64,000 bases of DNA from CAVUCE01 sp963739985. Its GTDB lineage: Bacteria > Bacteroidota > Ignavibacteria > Ignavibacteriales > Ignavibacteriaceae. The translations under genes were made by a program, and so were the position numbers. Below the pieces are notes generated by a model. The model was not told the DNA's origin. It ran no database searches and was given only the letters and a program-made list of their open reading frames with translations. The stretch lies in the NCBI GenBank assembly GCA_963739985.1, contig CAVUCE010000008.1, positions 62,001 to 126,000 of the forward strand, written 5' to 3'. Below are positions 34,699 to 43,262 of the stretch, in pieces (position 1 is the first letter of the stretch; every line of letters begins with the position of its first letter).

Positions 34699-36051
34699 TT
34701 AAGCGCATCTAATATTTTTAATTCTGAGTTTATACTGAGATTTTATTTGATCTAATTGAAAATTAAAAAGAAAGTACTCTGAAGAAATTTTAAGTCTATT
34801 CAAATGATCTTCCAAAAAGCTGATTTCATTATTACTGCAAAGACAAGTTTCAAAAATTAGGAAATAAGGATTTGGTTTTGTAAGGAAATTACTTTTAAGT
34901 AAAGTTTCCTTGTACTCTTCGTCGGGATCGCTGTCCCAAACAATTCCGCTGCCAAGACCAATACTACTTTTCCCTGAATTCATGTCTATCTCAATTGTTC
35001 TGATAGCAACATTATAAATTGTCTTATTATTTAAATGGAGACCGATACTGCCGGTATAAATTCCTCGTGGTTCTTTTTCCAACTCATGAATAATTTGCAT
35101 TGTTCTGATTTTGGGCGCGCCTGTAATTGATCCGCATGGGAAAGTGCTCTTGATAATTTCTCCAAGTGTAACATTTTTTCTCAAACGGCTCTTAATCGTG
35201 CTAATCATCTGATAAAGCGATTCATATTTTTGAATTTCAAATAATTTTTCAACCTTGACCGAAGCATACTCGGAAATCCTACCTAAATCGTTCCTCAACA
35301 AATCGACAATCATTAAATTTTCAGCTTTATCCTTATCGCTATGTGCTAATTTTTTGTAGATAATTTCATCTTCATTTATATTCTTACCCCGCTTAATAGT
35401 CCCTTTCATCGGCTTTACAGTTACATTTCTATCCGAATCAATCTCAATAAATAGTTCAGGAGAAATGGAAATTATTATTTTATCATCATTATGAATAATT
35501 GCAGTATAGCTTGCTGATTGGTTAAAAATTAGTGTTTTGAAAAGACTTATAACGTTACCTTCAAAATTAAAACCCGCTTTTACAGTATAATTTACCTGGT
35601 AAGTATCTCCTTCTTCAATATAATCTTTAATTTTATTTATGTTTTTCTTAAAATCAGTTTTACTAATGTTTGCTTTAAAGTTATTCACACCGAATTTATT
35701 AAAATCATTTTCATCAAAATTTATTTCTAGATTTTCAGATGAAATTTCAGTTACTTTTTCAAAAAGGATCGCTTTAAATATTTCACTATCATTTTTAAAT
35801 AGTCCGGTTAACTTTTCCTCTAATAAGTAACCAGCCTCATAATTAATTAATGAAAATCCGGTTAAGCCTTCAGTAATTTTATTTTCTAATTCTCTTAATG
35901 AGTAGTTTAACTCATTTAAATTTTTAGCTATTAACACGGAAGTCGGCTCACAAAAATAATAGCAAACTTCATCGTTATTCTGATTGGGAGAATAAAAGAA
36001 TGCGGTGTGATTCTCGTTTAATATATTCTGTAAAATGATGTCTAAATTCAT
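34699..36051 (-). CDS. pabB: Aminodeoxychorismate synthase component I (PabB), with start of fused PabC
   Basis: 450 residues. The chorismate-binding core (about 130-400) contains VKPMKGTIKRG, the lysine type that marks PabB, followed by LAHSDKDKAENLMIVDLLRN and FPCGSITGAPKIRTM. It makes 4-amino-4-deoxychorismate for folate. The last 50 residues, including FETCLCSNNEISFLEDHLNRL, are the N-terminus of a PabC domain, which ends abruptly with IKNIRCA and a stop at 34699-34701. PabC continues in the next gene in another frame. The PabB half looks intact and probably works. ATG start; divergent from an MFS gene. Confidence 0.9.
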   Translation of the reverse strand: MNLDIILQNILNENHTAFFYSPNQNNDEVCYYFCEPTSVLIAKNLNELNYSLRELENKITEGLTGFSLINYEAGYLLEEKLTGLFKNDSEIFKAILFEKVTEISSENLEINFDENDFNKFGVNNFKANISKTDFKKNINKIKDYIEEGDTYQVNYTVKAGFNFEGNVISLFKTLIFNQSASYTAIIHNDDKIIISISPELFIEIDSDRNVTVKPMKGTIKRGKNINEDEIIYKKLAHSDKDKAENLMIVDLLRNDLGRISEYASVKVEKLFEIQKYESLYQMISTIKSRLRKNVTLGEIIKSTFPCGSITGAPKIRTMQIIHELEKEPRGIYTGSIGLHLNNKTIYNVAIRTIEIDMNSGKSSIGLGSGIVWDSDPDEEYKETLLKSNFLTKPNPYFLIFETCLCSNNEISFLEDHLNRLKISSEYFLFNFQLDQIKSQYKLRIKNIRCA

Positions 36052-36161
36052 TGAATAAATATTTATTGTGGAAATGTAAATTAAAAAATAATGAGACTTT
36101 TATTCATATTTAATTTATTTTATCATACGAAAAATTATCTAACCAGAATAGGACTCAATAG

Positions 36162-37670
36162 ATGAAAAAGCCCGATCTAAGCTTCTGGCAAATCTGGAAC
36201 ATGAGTTTCGGATTCCTCGGTATTCAATTCGGTTTTGCTCTTCAAAACGCAAATGTAAGTAGAATTTTTGAAACACTCGGTGCAAAGATAGATGCAATTC
36301 CTATTTTGTGGATTGCAGCACCAATAACCGGCCTAATTGTACAACCGATAATTGGACATATGAGTGATAAAACGTGGGGAAAATTGGGAAGAAGAAGACC
36401 TTATTTTCTTTCCGGAGCAATCTTAGCTTCCTTAGCACTTTTCATAATGCCTAACTCGCCTGTTCTTTGGGTTGCTGCGGGAATGCTCTGGATAATGGAC
36501 GCTTCTATAAATATTTCTATGGAACCTTTCAGAGCTTTCGTTGGAGATATGCTTCCTTCAAATCAGCGTACAATTGGATTTTCAATGCAAAGCTTCTTTA
36601 TCGGAATCGGAGCTGTAATTGCGTCTGCATTGCCATATATAATGACAAACTGGTTTGGAGTTTCTAATACTGCCTCTGAAGGTCATATTCCGGAATCGGT
36701 TAAACTTTCATTTTATATCGGCGGAGCGGTTTTCATGCTTGCCGTAATGTGGACTGTTTTTACCTCGAAAGAATATCCGCCGGATCAGCTAAAGGCTTTT
36801 AATGATGAAAACGAAAATACTTCCGCAAGAATTAAAAATGAAGAACTAATTCCACATTCAACTTTTACAAGAAGAGGAATTATCTGGACATTAATTGGTG
36901 CGGCATTGTTCATCGTTTTTGATCTTTTTATTTATATGGATTACGGTCTCGGTGTTTTCTTCGGAGGAATTGCGGCTTTTGGCTTACTTCAAATCGTAGT
37001 AGGAGTAATGACAAAGCAGGAAAAAACCAGTGGTGGTTTAGTTGTTGTGATGAATGATTTATTCAAAATGCCAAAGACTATGGTGCAATTATCTTATGTG
37101 CAATTTTTTTCGTGGTTTGCTTTGTTTGCAATGTGGATTTACACAACTCCGGCGGTTACTCATCATATTTACGGAGCAATAGATACGAAATCAGCTTTGT
37201 ACAATGAAGGTGCAGATTGGGTTGGAGTCTTAATGTCAGTTTACAACGGGTTTGCTGCTATTATGGCTTTTGTTCTAGTTTGGCTGGCAAAATACACAAG
37301 CAGAAAAACTGTTCATGCTATAAGTTTAATTATTGGCGGATTAGGATTAGCTTCATTTTATGTAATAAAAAGCCCGAATTTGCTAATAGTCTCCGAACTC
37401 GGGATCGGTTTAGCATGGGCTTCAATCCTGGCAATGCCATATGCTATTTTAACCGGTTCACTGCCGTCTAATAAGATGGGAGTTTATATGGGAATTTTCA
37501 ATTTCTTTATTGTAATTCCCCAGATAACGGCTGCCGCAATTTTAGGATTTTTTGTAAAGAATCTTTTTGGCGATCAAGCAATTTATGCTCTGCTTCTCGG
37601 AGGTGTGTCTTTTATTCTTGCAGCAATTTTAGTTATGAAAGTTGATGATGTTGATGAAGTAAAAAATTAA
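36162..37670 (+). CDS. MFS sugar permease of the SLC45/sucrose-transporter type
   Basis: 502 residues with 12 predicted membrane helices. After helix 2 it has GHMSDKTWGKLGRRRPYF, the GRRRP signature of the SLC45 and plant sucrose carriers. A long charged loop lies between helices 6 and 7 (about 205-240). Such carriers bring in alpha-glucosides or other disaccharides with protons. It faces a paralogous but split permease gene on the minus strand, and sits by a MalEFG-like ABC system, which suggests a sugar uptake region. It is the intact copy of the two. The exact sugar is not known. Confidence 0.85.
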   Translation: MKKPDLSFWQIWNMSFGFLGIQFGFALQNANVSRIFETLGAKIDAIPILWIAAPITGLIVQPIIGHMSDKTWGKLGRRRPYFLSGAILASLALFIMPNSPVLWVAAGMLWIMDASINISMEPFRAFVGDMLPSNQRTIGFSMQSFFIGIGAVIASALPYIMTNWFGVSNTASEGHIPESVKLSFYIGGAVFMLAVMWTVFTSKEYPPDQLKAFNDENENTSARIKNEELIPHSTFTRRGIIWTLIGAALFIVFDLFIYMDYGLGVFFGGIAAFGLLQIVVGVMTKQEKTSGGLVVVMNDLFKMPKTMVQLSYVQFFSWFALFAMWIYTTPAVTHHIYGAIDTKSALYNEGADWVGVLMSVYNGFAAIMAFVLVWLAKYTSRKTVHAISLIIGGLGLASFYVIKSPNLLIVSELGIGLAWASILAMPYAILTGSLPSNKMGVYMGIFNFFIVIPQITAAAILGFFVKNLFGDQAIYALLLGGVSFILAAILVMKVDDVDEVKN

Positions 37671-37718
37671 GAATTTCATATTCGATCTAAATTTCAAAAA
37701 TGGTGTTTCAAAGTACTC

Positions 37719-37760
37719 AAATCTGTGGAAATCAAATAAATTAGTGTAATCTGTGTTCAA
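37719..37760. repeat. Degenerate TCTGTG-type intergenic repeat
   Basis: AATCTGTGGAAATC (37719-37732) and GTGTAATCTGTGTTC (37744-37758) are two related units spaced about 25 bp between convergent genes. They resemble a small intergenic repeat family with TCTGTGG/GTGTAATCTGTG cores that I recall from other bacterial genomes; this likeness is from memory. Confidence 0.3.
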
Positions 37761-37844
37761 TTTTACTATAAATATTTTTTGAGATATCTTCTTTGTTGAT
37801 TTAAATGCTATTGATAGCATTTAAAAGAGAAGTAATATTTTTCG

Positions 37845-38672
37845 TTATTCCTCTTTCACAAAAAACCAAAGGACAGCGGAAATTGCTAATGTTACTGTAC
37901 TGACTATAAAAATTAAACTTTTATCCGGCGCTGCACTAACAGCTTGTCCAACTCCAAAACTTGCAACGAGTTGTGGTAAAACAACAGCAAGATTGAAAAG
38001 TCCCATGTAGAGACCCATTTTTGTTTTATCAATTTTCTGCGACATAATTGCAAAAGGTAAACTTATTGTAGCCGCCCAGCCAATACCAAGAATTGCCATC
38101 ATTATATAAATGGTAATCGGTGTAAAGCCAATGAAAAGCATTCCCGCATATCCAACTGCCATGCTCGAAATACAATATGCATGAGTTCTTACTCTTCCTA
38201 TTTTTCTGGTAATAGGTTCAAGTACAAACGCGGGTAATAAAGCTCCAACAGCATTTAGAATTAAAAAACTAATCGAAACTACCCTTCCCATTTCAACTTG
38301 TACAGATGAAGGAATTGTACTGCCTGGTGCAAAATTATAAACTTTATATTGCACGTATGCAAACATGTAAACAAACATAGTCTGAATGCCGATCCATGTA
38401 AAAGAATGAGCGGCTAATACTTTTTTGAATCCGATTAACCCGGCTTCTTTTTTTGAAGCGCCTATTGCTCCTTTTAATAAAACTTTAATAATGAAAAAGA
38501 TAGTTATCAGAAAACAAACCAGTTCTACATAATAATTTCCCAGCTTTATCCCGAGAAGTCTAAACGTAATTGCATAAACAGCATAAATTAGAAATCCCCA
38601 CAATGGCTGAATGCTATTTAATATCTCCATGAAAGAAGTTTTCGGTTTAGCCTCCTTCTTCTTCAATTTCAT
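37845..38672 (-). CDS. C-terminal half (helices 7-12) of a split SLC45-type MFS permease
   Basis: 275 residues from the ATG at 38672; a GTG directly before is another possible start. It contains six helices and the SLC45 C-terminal features (ITRKIGRVRTHAY, MSQKIDKTKMGLYMGLFNL). It is in the same reading frame as the gene just upstream, separated only by one TAA (38681-38679) and an Arg codon. Together the two give about 480 residues, the full family length. The stop falls in the central loop, so the halves could be made separately and pair, but a nonsense mutation is as likely. Confidence 0.75.
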   Translation of the reverse strand: MKLKKKEAKPKTSFMEILNSIQPLWGFLIYAVYAITFRLLGIKLGNYYVELVCFLITIFFIIKVLLKGAIGASKKEAGLIGFKKVLAAHSFTWIGIQTMFVYMFAYVQYKVYNFAPGSTIPSSVQVEMGRVVSISFLILNAVGALLPAFVLEPITRKIGRVRTHAYCISSMAVGYAGMLFIGFTPITIYIMMAILGIGWAATISLPFAIMSQKIDKTKMGLYMGLFNLAVVLPQLVASFGVGQAVSAAPDKSLIFIVSTVTLAISAVLWFFVKEE

Positions 38673-38678
38673 CACTCT

Positions 38679-39293
38679 TTAGTTTCTCGGTTCTTCAATA
38701 AAAAAAGTTGGAATAATTGAAAGAAGCATCACCAATCCAACGCCGATATAAATTAAAACATAATTATCCCAAACAGCACCGATTACGTAAGCAAGAACAC
38801 CAAACGTTCCGGAAATTGTCTGCATCCAAGAATAACCCTTGGTTCTCTCAATTCCTTCGGGCGTAACATCTGCAATTATAGATCTGGTTGGATTAAAACT
38901 CACATTTATTGCTAAATCAAGAGTTAACGCCACAACTATAGCAACGCCTAAAATTCCTCCAATATTAAGCGTTTTTGAAATTACATCAATATTTGGAAGC
39001 GCTAAAAGCATTAGCGCCGCCAACAGTCCGCCGATAAATATAAACGGCCTTCTTCTTCCACCCCATGCCCAAACATTATCGCTAACTATTCCGACAATCA
39101 CTTGCCCTAGAATTCCGGCTATTGGGCCGGCAGCCCAAACCAAACCAACATCATCGATGTTAAGTCCGTATTTTGTAGTTAAAATCCAGCTTAATGCAGA
39201 TATTTGGATTGATAACGCAAATCCCATAGCTGTAGCCGGCAGGCTTAGAATTGCATAAAATGAATTCGATAATTTCTTTTGAATTTCGAGCAT
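38679..39293 (-). CDS. N-terminal half (helices 1-6) of a split SLC45-type MFS permease
   Basis: 204 residues, six helices. Contains GIVSDNVWAWGGRRRPFIF, the SLC45 signature after helix 2, and VSFNPTRSIIADVTPEGIERT. It ends in EEPRN and a TAA, exactly at the central loop between the two six-helix bundles. The rest of the permease follows in frame. It lies 24 bp after the MalG-like gene, so it is the last part of that sugar-uptake operon. See the C-terminal half for the alternatives. Confidence 0.75.
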   Translation of the reverse strand: MLEIQKKLSNSFYAILSLPATAMGFALSIQISALSWILTTKYGLNIDDVGLVWAAGPIAGILGQVIVGIVSDNVWAWGGRRRPFIFIGGLLAALMLLALPNIDVISKTLNIGGILGVAIVVALTLDLAINVSFNPTRSIIADVTPEGIERTKGYSWMQTISGTFGVLAYVIGAVWDNYVLIYIGVGLVMLLSIIPTFFIEEPRN

Positions 39294-39317
39294 ATAAACC
39301 TTTATAATTTTAGTTTA

Positions 39318-39734
39318 TTAACCTTTAACGCTTCCCAATGTCAATCCGGACACAAGCCATTTACTTAACGCGATGAACAAAACTACTATCGGAACACTAA
39401 CTACCAAAGCCGCCGCTGCATACAATCCCCATTCAGCTGATAACTTTGATTCAAAAGATTTAAGTCCAAGCGGAAGTGTATATAAATTTGTATCCTGTAA
39501 AACTTGTGCTGCAACAATGTATTCGGACCACGCGGTCATAAATGAGAACAAAGCTGTAATAACCAAAGCCGGAGCAGCTAACGGGAAAATAATTTTATAA
39601 AACGATTGCCAACGATTACAACCATCAATTCTGGCACTTTCTTCCAATGAAAAAGGAATTGTATCATAATATCCTTTCATCTGCCAGACACAAAACGGTA
39701 ATGCCGTAGCAGTGTATATAATTATTATTCCCAA
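39318..39734 (-). pseudogene. C-terminal part of a frameshifted MalG-like sugar ABC permease
   Basis: 138 residues. Contains YTATALPFCVWQMKGYYDTIP and the EAA loop that docks the ATPase, SLEESARIDGCNRWQSFYKI. The apparent start is a TTG inside the conserved domain; there is no real start site. The preceding fragment (39664-40155) carries the N-terminal helices in another frame. One extra base in CTTGGGAATAATAAT (39728-39735) causes the break; removing it would give SYLGIIIIYTAT, which matches the family pattern. Confidence 0.78.
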
Positions 39735-40155
39735 GATAGCTATTAATTAAATGAAGTTTGATCAGCATAATGTACATAGGCAGTAAAAGCATAGTAGCAG
39801 GAAACATCTGCGTGACCAGTAATCCGATCATACTAAATTTTTTACCGGTAAATTTAAAGCGGGAAAGCGCATAACCGGCTGTTGAAGCAAGTGCAACTCC
39901 TGTTAATGTGACTACAAAGGAAACAACAAATGAATTCCACATCCATAATAAAAACGGCTGTTTTGTAAAAAGATTGATATACGACTTGAATGACGCACCT
40001 TTAGGAATTATAGATAATGAAGTTGAAAGCAACTGATCATCAGGACGAAGTGAAATTGTAAATACATTAATTATTGGATAAAGTGCAATTAGTGTAAATA
40101 ATATTAAAAACACATAAGTAAAAATATTAGAGATCAATAATTTTTTATTTTTCAT
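39664..40155 (-). pseudogene. N-terminal part of a frameshifted MalG-like sugar ABC permease
   Basis: 163 residues, of which the first about 140 are real permease sequence: helix 1 (FTYVFLILFTLIALYPIINV) and the conserved MWNSFVVSFVVTLTGVALAS and TAGYALSRFKFTGKKF. After INSYLG the frame moves off and the last about 20 residues (NNNYIHCYGITVL) are out of frame. MalG is the second inner-membrane channel subunit of maltose-type ABC importers. It starts with ATG 11 bp after the MalE-MalF fusion gene. Confidence 0.8.
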
Positions 40156-40166
40156 AATATAACTTT

Positions 40167-42383
40167 TTAATAAACAGATTCCGTTGCCCTGGTTTTTCGT
40201 AAAAATGAAATACCGAAACCTAAAAGAATAAGGAAAATTATAAAACTAAATGCAGCAGCATAACCATATCTGTATAAATTAAAAGCTGCGCGATATACGT
40301 AAGAAACCAAAATATGAGTTTGATCCGATGGCTCTCCTCCATTACTTACAAGCCAAACAACATTAATGTTATTGAATGTCCAAATGATTCCTAATGTGAT
40401 TGCCGGAAGTAAGACCGGTTTAATTAATGGAACTGTGATATTTTTTAATTTATGGAACCATTTTGCACCGTCAATTTCCGCGGCTTCGTATAGTTCATGA
40501 GGAATACTTTGTAATGCACCTAATGCGATAATCATCATGAAAGGAAAGCCGAGCCAGATGTTTGTTATTATAACTGCGGTAAAAGCTTCAAACGGACTTT
40601 TTAACCAAGCAATTGGAGCAATTGAAAAAAACTTAGCTAGCATTAAATTTATTGCTCCGAATTCATAATTAAACATACCACGCCAAGTTAAAGCTACTAT
40701 ATATTGCGGAATTGCCCAGGGCAAAATCAATAGCACTCTAAATATTTTAGTACCGGGTAAATTTTTATGAAGAAGTAAAGCTAACGAAACTCCGATTACA
40801 ACATGAAAAAATACACAAGTGAAAGTCCAAATTATGGTTTTAAGGAAGATTATATAAAATTGTGGCTCGGTGAAAACTTTTACATACTGCTGTGGACCAA
40901 TTATACTCCAGTCCTTCATATGAGATAAACTCATGTTAGAAAAGCTAAGAACAAAATTATATAGGAAAGGATACAAAATAACTGCCGCCATAACAATTAG
41001 AGCAGGCAAAGCAAAAATATAAGCGAGTGAATCTTTTCTAATATTTCTGAAAAATGCAACCATAGATTTACGAAGCATAAATAATATTACAAAGACTAAA
41101 ACTAAAAGAATTCCCTGAATCAGAGTTCCCCATGATGGATTTACTTCATTTTCTCTAAGTTCTTTAATTTTCTGAAGTGCACTTTTTTGCATTTTTGCAG
41201 CCGCTTTTTCCGGACTGATAGAACCACCAAGAACTGCTTGATAAGGAGGTTTCATTGCATCCCAAATTGCTCGCATTTCAGGAACAATCGGTAGTGGTGT
41301 ACCTAGATCAATCTGTCTTTTAGAATTAGACAAAATAGGATCATTCAATAATTTTTCATTTGTATAAAGTTCGGTTCTGGTCGGTAAAGTTTTAGCTTTT
41401 AAGGCTGTGTAAAGTTCATTTTTAGGACTCATTAAAAACTTAAGAAGTTCTTTTATCAGTTTAATTTTTTCAGGAGTTTCATTGATGTTAATTGAATATC
41501 CTTTAGGAGCCACAGTTGGTGAACAATATTTTCCGGTAGAGGTTATAATAGGCAGAGGAGCTATCCCATAATCAATACCAGCATTTCCATAACTTGCCCA
41601 GGACCAATCTCCGTTGATTATCATTCCTGCTTTGCCTTCTTTAAATATTGCATCGGCAACCTCGTAATCTGATTCCCTGGGAATAATTTTGTATTTGTCT
41701 CTTAAATCTCGAATAAAATTTAAAGCATTTACCATCTGTGGAGTATTTAACGTCGGAACATTTGCAGAATCTAAAACCCATCCGCCAAAACCGGTTAGAA
41801 ATGGTAAGAAAAAATATGGCTCGGTATAATTCCAAACTAAACCATATTGATCAATTCTTCCATCGTTATTAAAATCTTTTGTGAGTTTTTCGCCGATTGC
41901 AATTAATTCTTTATCTGTTTTCGGCGGAACCGGAACGAGCTTTTTGTTATAAACCAGAGTTAAGTGATTTCCTAATTTATCTGCAATTTGAAGCAATTTT
42001 CCGTGCGAGTAAACTAATGCTTTGGGATTAAAATGGCTTAAATATTCTTTTGAAAATACATTATTAAGAGGTTTAATAATTCCGATTTCATTAAAAGGTC
42101 CAATTTGATCGGAAGGACCGTAAACTAAATCAGGTCCTTGTCCACCCATTGCAGCAACAATATAACTAGATCGCATCTCCTCGGTTTCTTTATAAAGCTG
42201 TATTACCTTTACATCGGGATGCAACTTCATAAATTCATCTAACTGAGTTTGCAAAATGGAAGTTTCTTCCGGACGCATTGTATGCCAAATGACAATCTCA
42301 TTCTGCTTTTCTCTTTCTCCACATCCTCCCCAGAAGCACGCTGAGAACAATACAATTGATAAAAGTAAAAGTTTTTTTGTCAT
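40167..42383 (-). CDS. Fusion of a sugar-binding protein (MalE-like) and ABC permease (MalF-like)
   Basis: 738 residues. The first 24 or so form a lipoprotein-type signal (LFSACFWGGC; C16 or C21 could be the lipid site). Residues about 25-410 are an extracellular solute-binding domain (IVIWHTMRPEE, GQGPDLVYGPSDQIG, GKAGMIINGDWSWASYG). A membrane helix near 418-436 leads into a MalF-like permease (about 450-735, with ALPALIVMAAVILYPFLYN and the EAA loop HELYEAAEIDGAKWFHKLK). In most systems these are two proteins. The join has no stop. It lies just before malG; no MalK ATPase gene is in view. Confidence 0.87.
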   Translation of the reverse strand: MTKKLLLLSIVLFSACFWGGCGEREKQNEIVIWHTMRPEETSILQTQLDEFMKLHPDVKVIQLYKETEEMRSSYIVAAMGGQGPDLVYGPSDQIGPFNEIGIIKPLNNVFSKEYLSHFNPKALVYSHGKLLQIADKLGNHLTLVYNKKLVPVPPKTDKELIAIGEKLTKDFNNDGRIDQYGLVWNYTEPYFFLPFLTGFGGWVLDSANVPTLNTPQMVNALNFIRDLRDKYKIIPRESDYEVADAIFKEGKAGMIINGDWSWASYGNAGIDYGIAPLPIITSTGKYCSPTVAPKGYSININETPEKIKLIKELLKFLMSPKNELYTALKAKTLPTRTELYTNEKLLNDPILSNSKRQIDLGTPLPIVPEMRAIWDAMKPPYQAVLGGSISPEKAAAKMQKSALQKIKELRENEVNPSWGTLIQGILLVLVFVILFMLRKSMVAFFRNIRKDSLAYIFALPALIVMAAVILYPFLYNFVLSFSNMSLSHMKDWSIIGPQQYVKVFTEPQFYIIFLKTIIWTFTCVFFHVVIGVSLALLLHKNLPGTKIFRVLLILPWAIPQYIVALTWRGMFNYEFGAINLMLAKFFSIAPIAWLKSPFEAFTAVIITNIWLGFPFMMIIALGALQSIPHELYEAAEIDGAKWFHKLKNITVPLIKPVLLPAITLGIIWTFNNINVVWLVSNGGEPSDQTHILVSYVYRAAFNLYRYGYAAAFSFIIFLILLGFGISFLRKTRATESVY

Positions 42384-42470
42384 CTACATAAGTCCAAATG
42401 AAAATTGCGTGTTTTAGAGATTAGAATCCGGTAAATAAAAATTCCATAAATCGTTAAATTTTTAAGGATT

Positions 42471-42498
42471 AGATTATTTCATTACTAGTTTACGGCAA
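42471..42498 (-). promoter_or_regulatory. Candidate promoter of the malEF operon
   Basis: On the minus strand TTGCCG (42498-42493) and TAATCT (42476-42471) are 16 nt apart, a fair housekeeping promoter. It would give a leader of about 80 nt. The inverted repeat just upstream (42528-42581) sits where an activator would bind. Confidence 0.35.
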
Positions 42499-42527
42499 GT
42501 TAATTTAAGAAGTGAAGTATAGATTTG

Positions 42528-42581
42528 ATACTACCCTTTTAGGGGGATTTTTCTTGAATTTTAGTGAAATTTGGGTAGTAT
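42528..42581. promoter_or_regulatory. Inverted repeat ATACTACCC...GGGTAGTAT upstream of malEF
   Basis: ATACTACCC (42528-42536) and GGGTAGTAT (42573-42581) are exact 9-bp inverted copies 36 nt apart. Inside, next to the first copy, is CCCTTTTAGGGGG, a second small palindrome. The arrangement 30 bp above the malEF -35 box suggests a paired operator for an activator, or repressor, of sugar uptake. Confidence 0.45.
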
Positions 42582-42712
42582 ATTAAGTATATTTCCACCT
42601 AACAAAGAAAATTTGAATAAATGCTATTCTCTGGCACTGAATAATTATTCATAAATTGGTTTGTTAGAGGTAACATTTTACATATTTTAGGTTTAATTAT
42701 ATTTACATTTTC

Positions 42713-42741
42713 TTGCTTTTCTATTACAATAAAAATAACTT
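42713..42741 (+). promoter_or_regulatory. Candidate promoter of smpB
   Basis: TTGCTT (42713-42718) and TAACTT (42736-42741) are separated by 17 nt, a reasonable housekeeping promoter. It would start transcription about 19 nt before the smpB TTG codon. Confidence 0.35.
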
Positions 42742-42766
42742 TTGATCTTATATTTTTGGATTTATA

Positions 42767-43222
42767 TTGGAAGACGTACAAGAGAAAAATATTACCGTAA
42801 ATCGCAAAGCAAGGCATGAATATGCAATAGTGCAAACTTTTGAGGCCGGGATTGCTTTGGTTGGAACTGAGGTAAAATCGCTTAGGGCAGGTAAGGTGAA
42901 TTTAGTAGATAGTTACGCTCAACTAAAAAATGGAGAAGTTTGGCTTGTCGGTACTAATATTTCAGTTTATGAACAAGGAAATATAAATAATCACGAACCA
43001 ACAAGAACTAGAAAACTTCTTCTAAATAAAAGCGAGATTAAAAAACTAATAGGCAAAACCAAAGAAAAAGGGTTAACACTTATTCCGCTTCGGCTCTATT
43101 TTAAGAATGGAAAAGTTAAAGTTGAACTAGCTCTGGCAAAGGGCAAAAAAGTCTACGATAAAAGGCAAACAATTGCTAAACGTGATTTTCAAAGAGATCA
43201 AGAGCGGAAAATAAAATACTAA
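42767..43222 (+). CDS. smpB: SsrA-binding protein
   Basis: 151 residues. Binds tmRNA and brings it to stalled ribosomes for trans-translation. The family core is NRKARHEYAI, GTEVKSLRAGKVNLVDSYA and LLNKSEIKKLIGKTKEKG, with a basic C-terminal tail (KRDFQRDQERKIKY) that reaches into the decoding site. The start codon is TTG; no ATG suits. First of four plus-strand genes (smpB, tyrS, arginine decarboxylase, terC). No ssrA gene was found in this window. Confidence 0.95.
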   Translation: MEDVQEKNITVNRKARHEYAIVQTFEAGIALVGTEVKSLRAGKVNLVDSYAQLKNGEVWLVGTNISVYEQGNINNHEPTRTRKLLLNKSEIKKLIGKTKEKGLTLIPLRLYFKNGKVKVELALAKGKKVYDKRQTIAKRDFQRDQERKIKY

Positions 43223-43262
43223 AATATATTAAATCAATATCCGAAATTAACCGAAATAGCTG

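Larger units (their letters stand above)
42384..42766. other. Divergent intergenic region between malEF and smpB
   Basis: About 380 bp. It holds a candidate malEF promoter (42471-42498), a candidate smpB promoter (42713-42741) and a 9-bp inverted repeat (42528-42581). No RNA gene was recognised, and a short ORF in it overlaps smpB and has no coding signs. Confidence 0.45.

Noticed and set aside
37629..37820. 63-residue ORF on the minus strand between the convergent permease genes
   Set aside because: Low-complexity sequence overlapping the repeat and the end of the plus-strand permease; no start signal or recognisable domain.
42599..42835. 78-residue ORF on the minus strand upstream of smpB
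   Set aside because: It overlaps the smpB start on the other strand, has no ribosome-binding site and has a composition typical of AT-rich noise.
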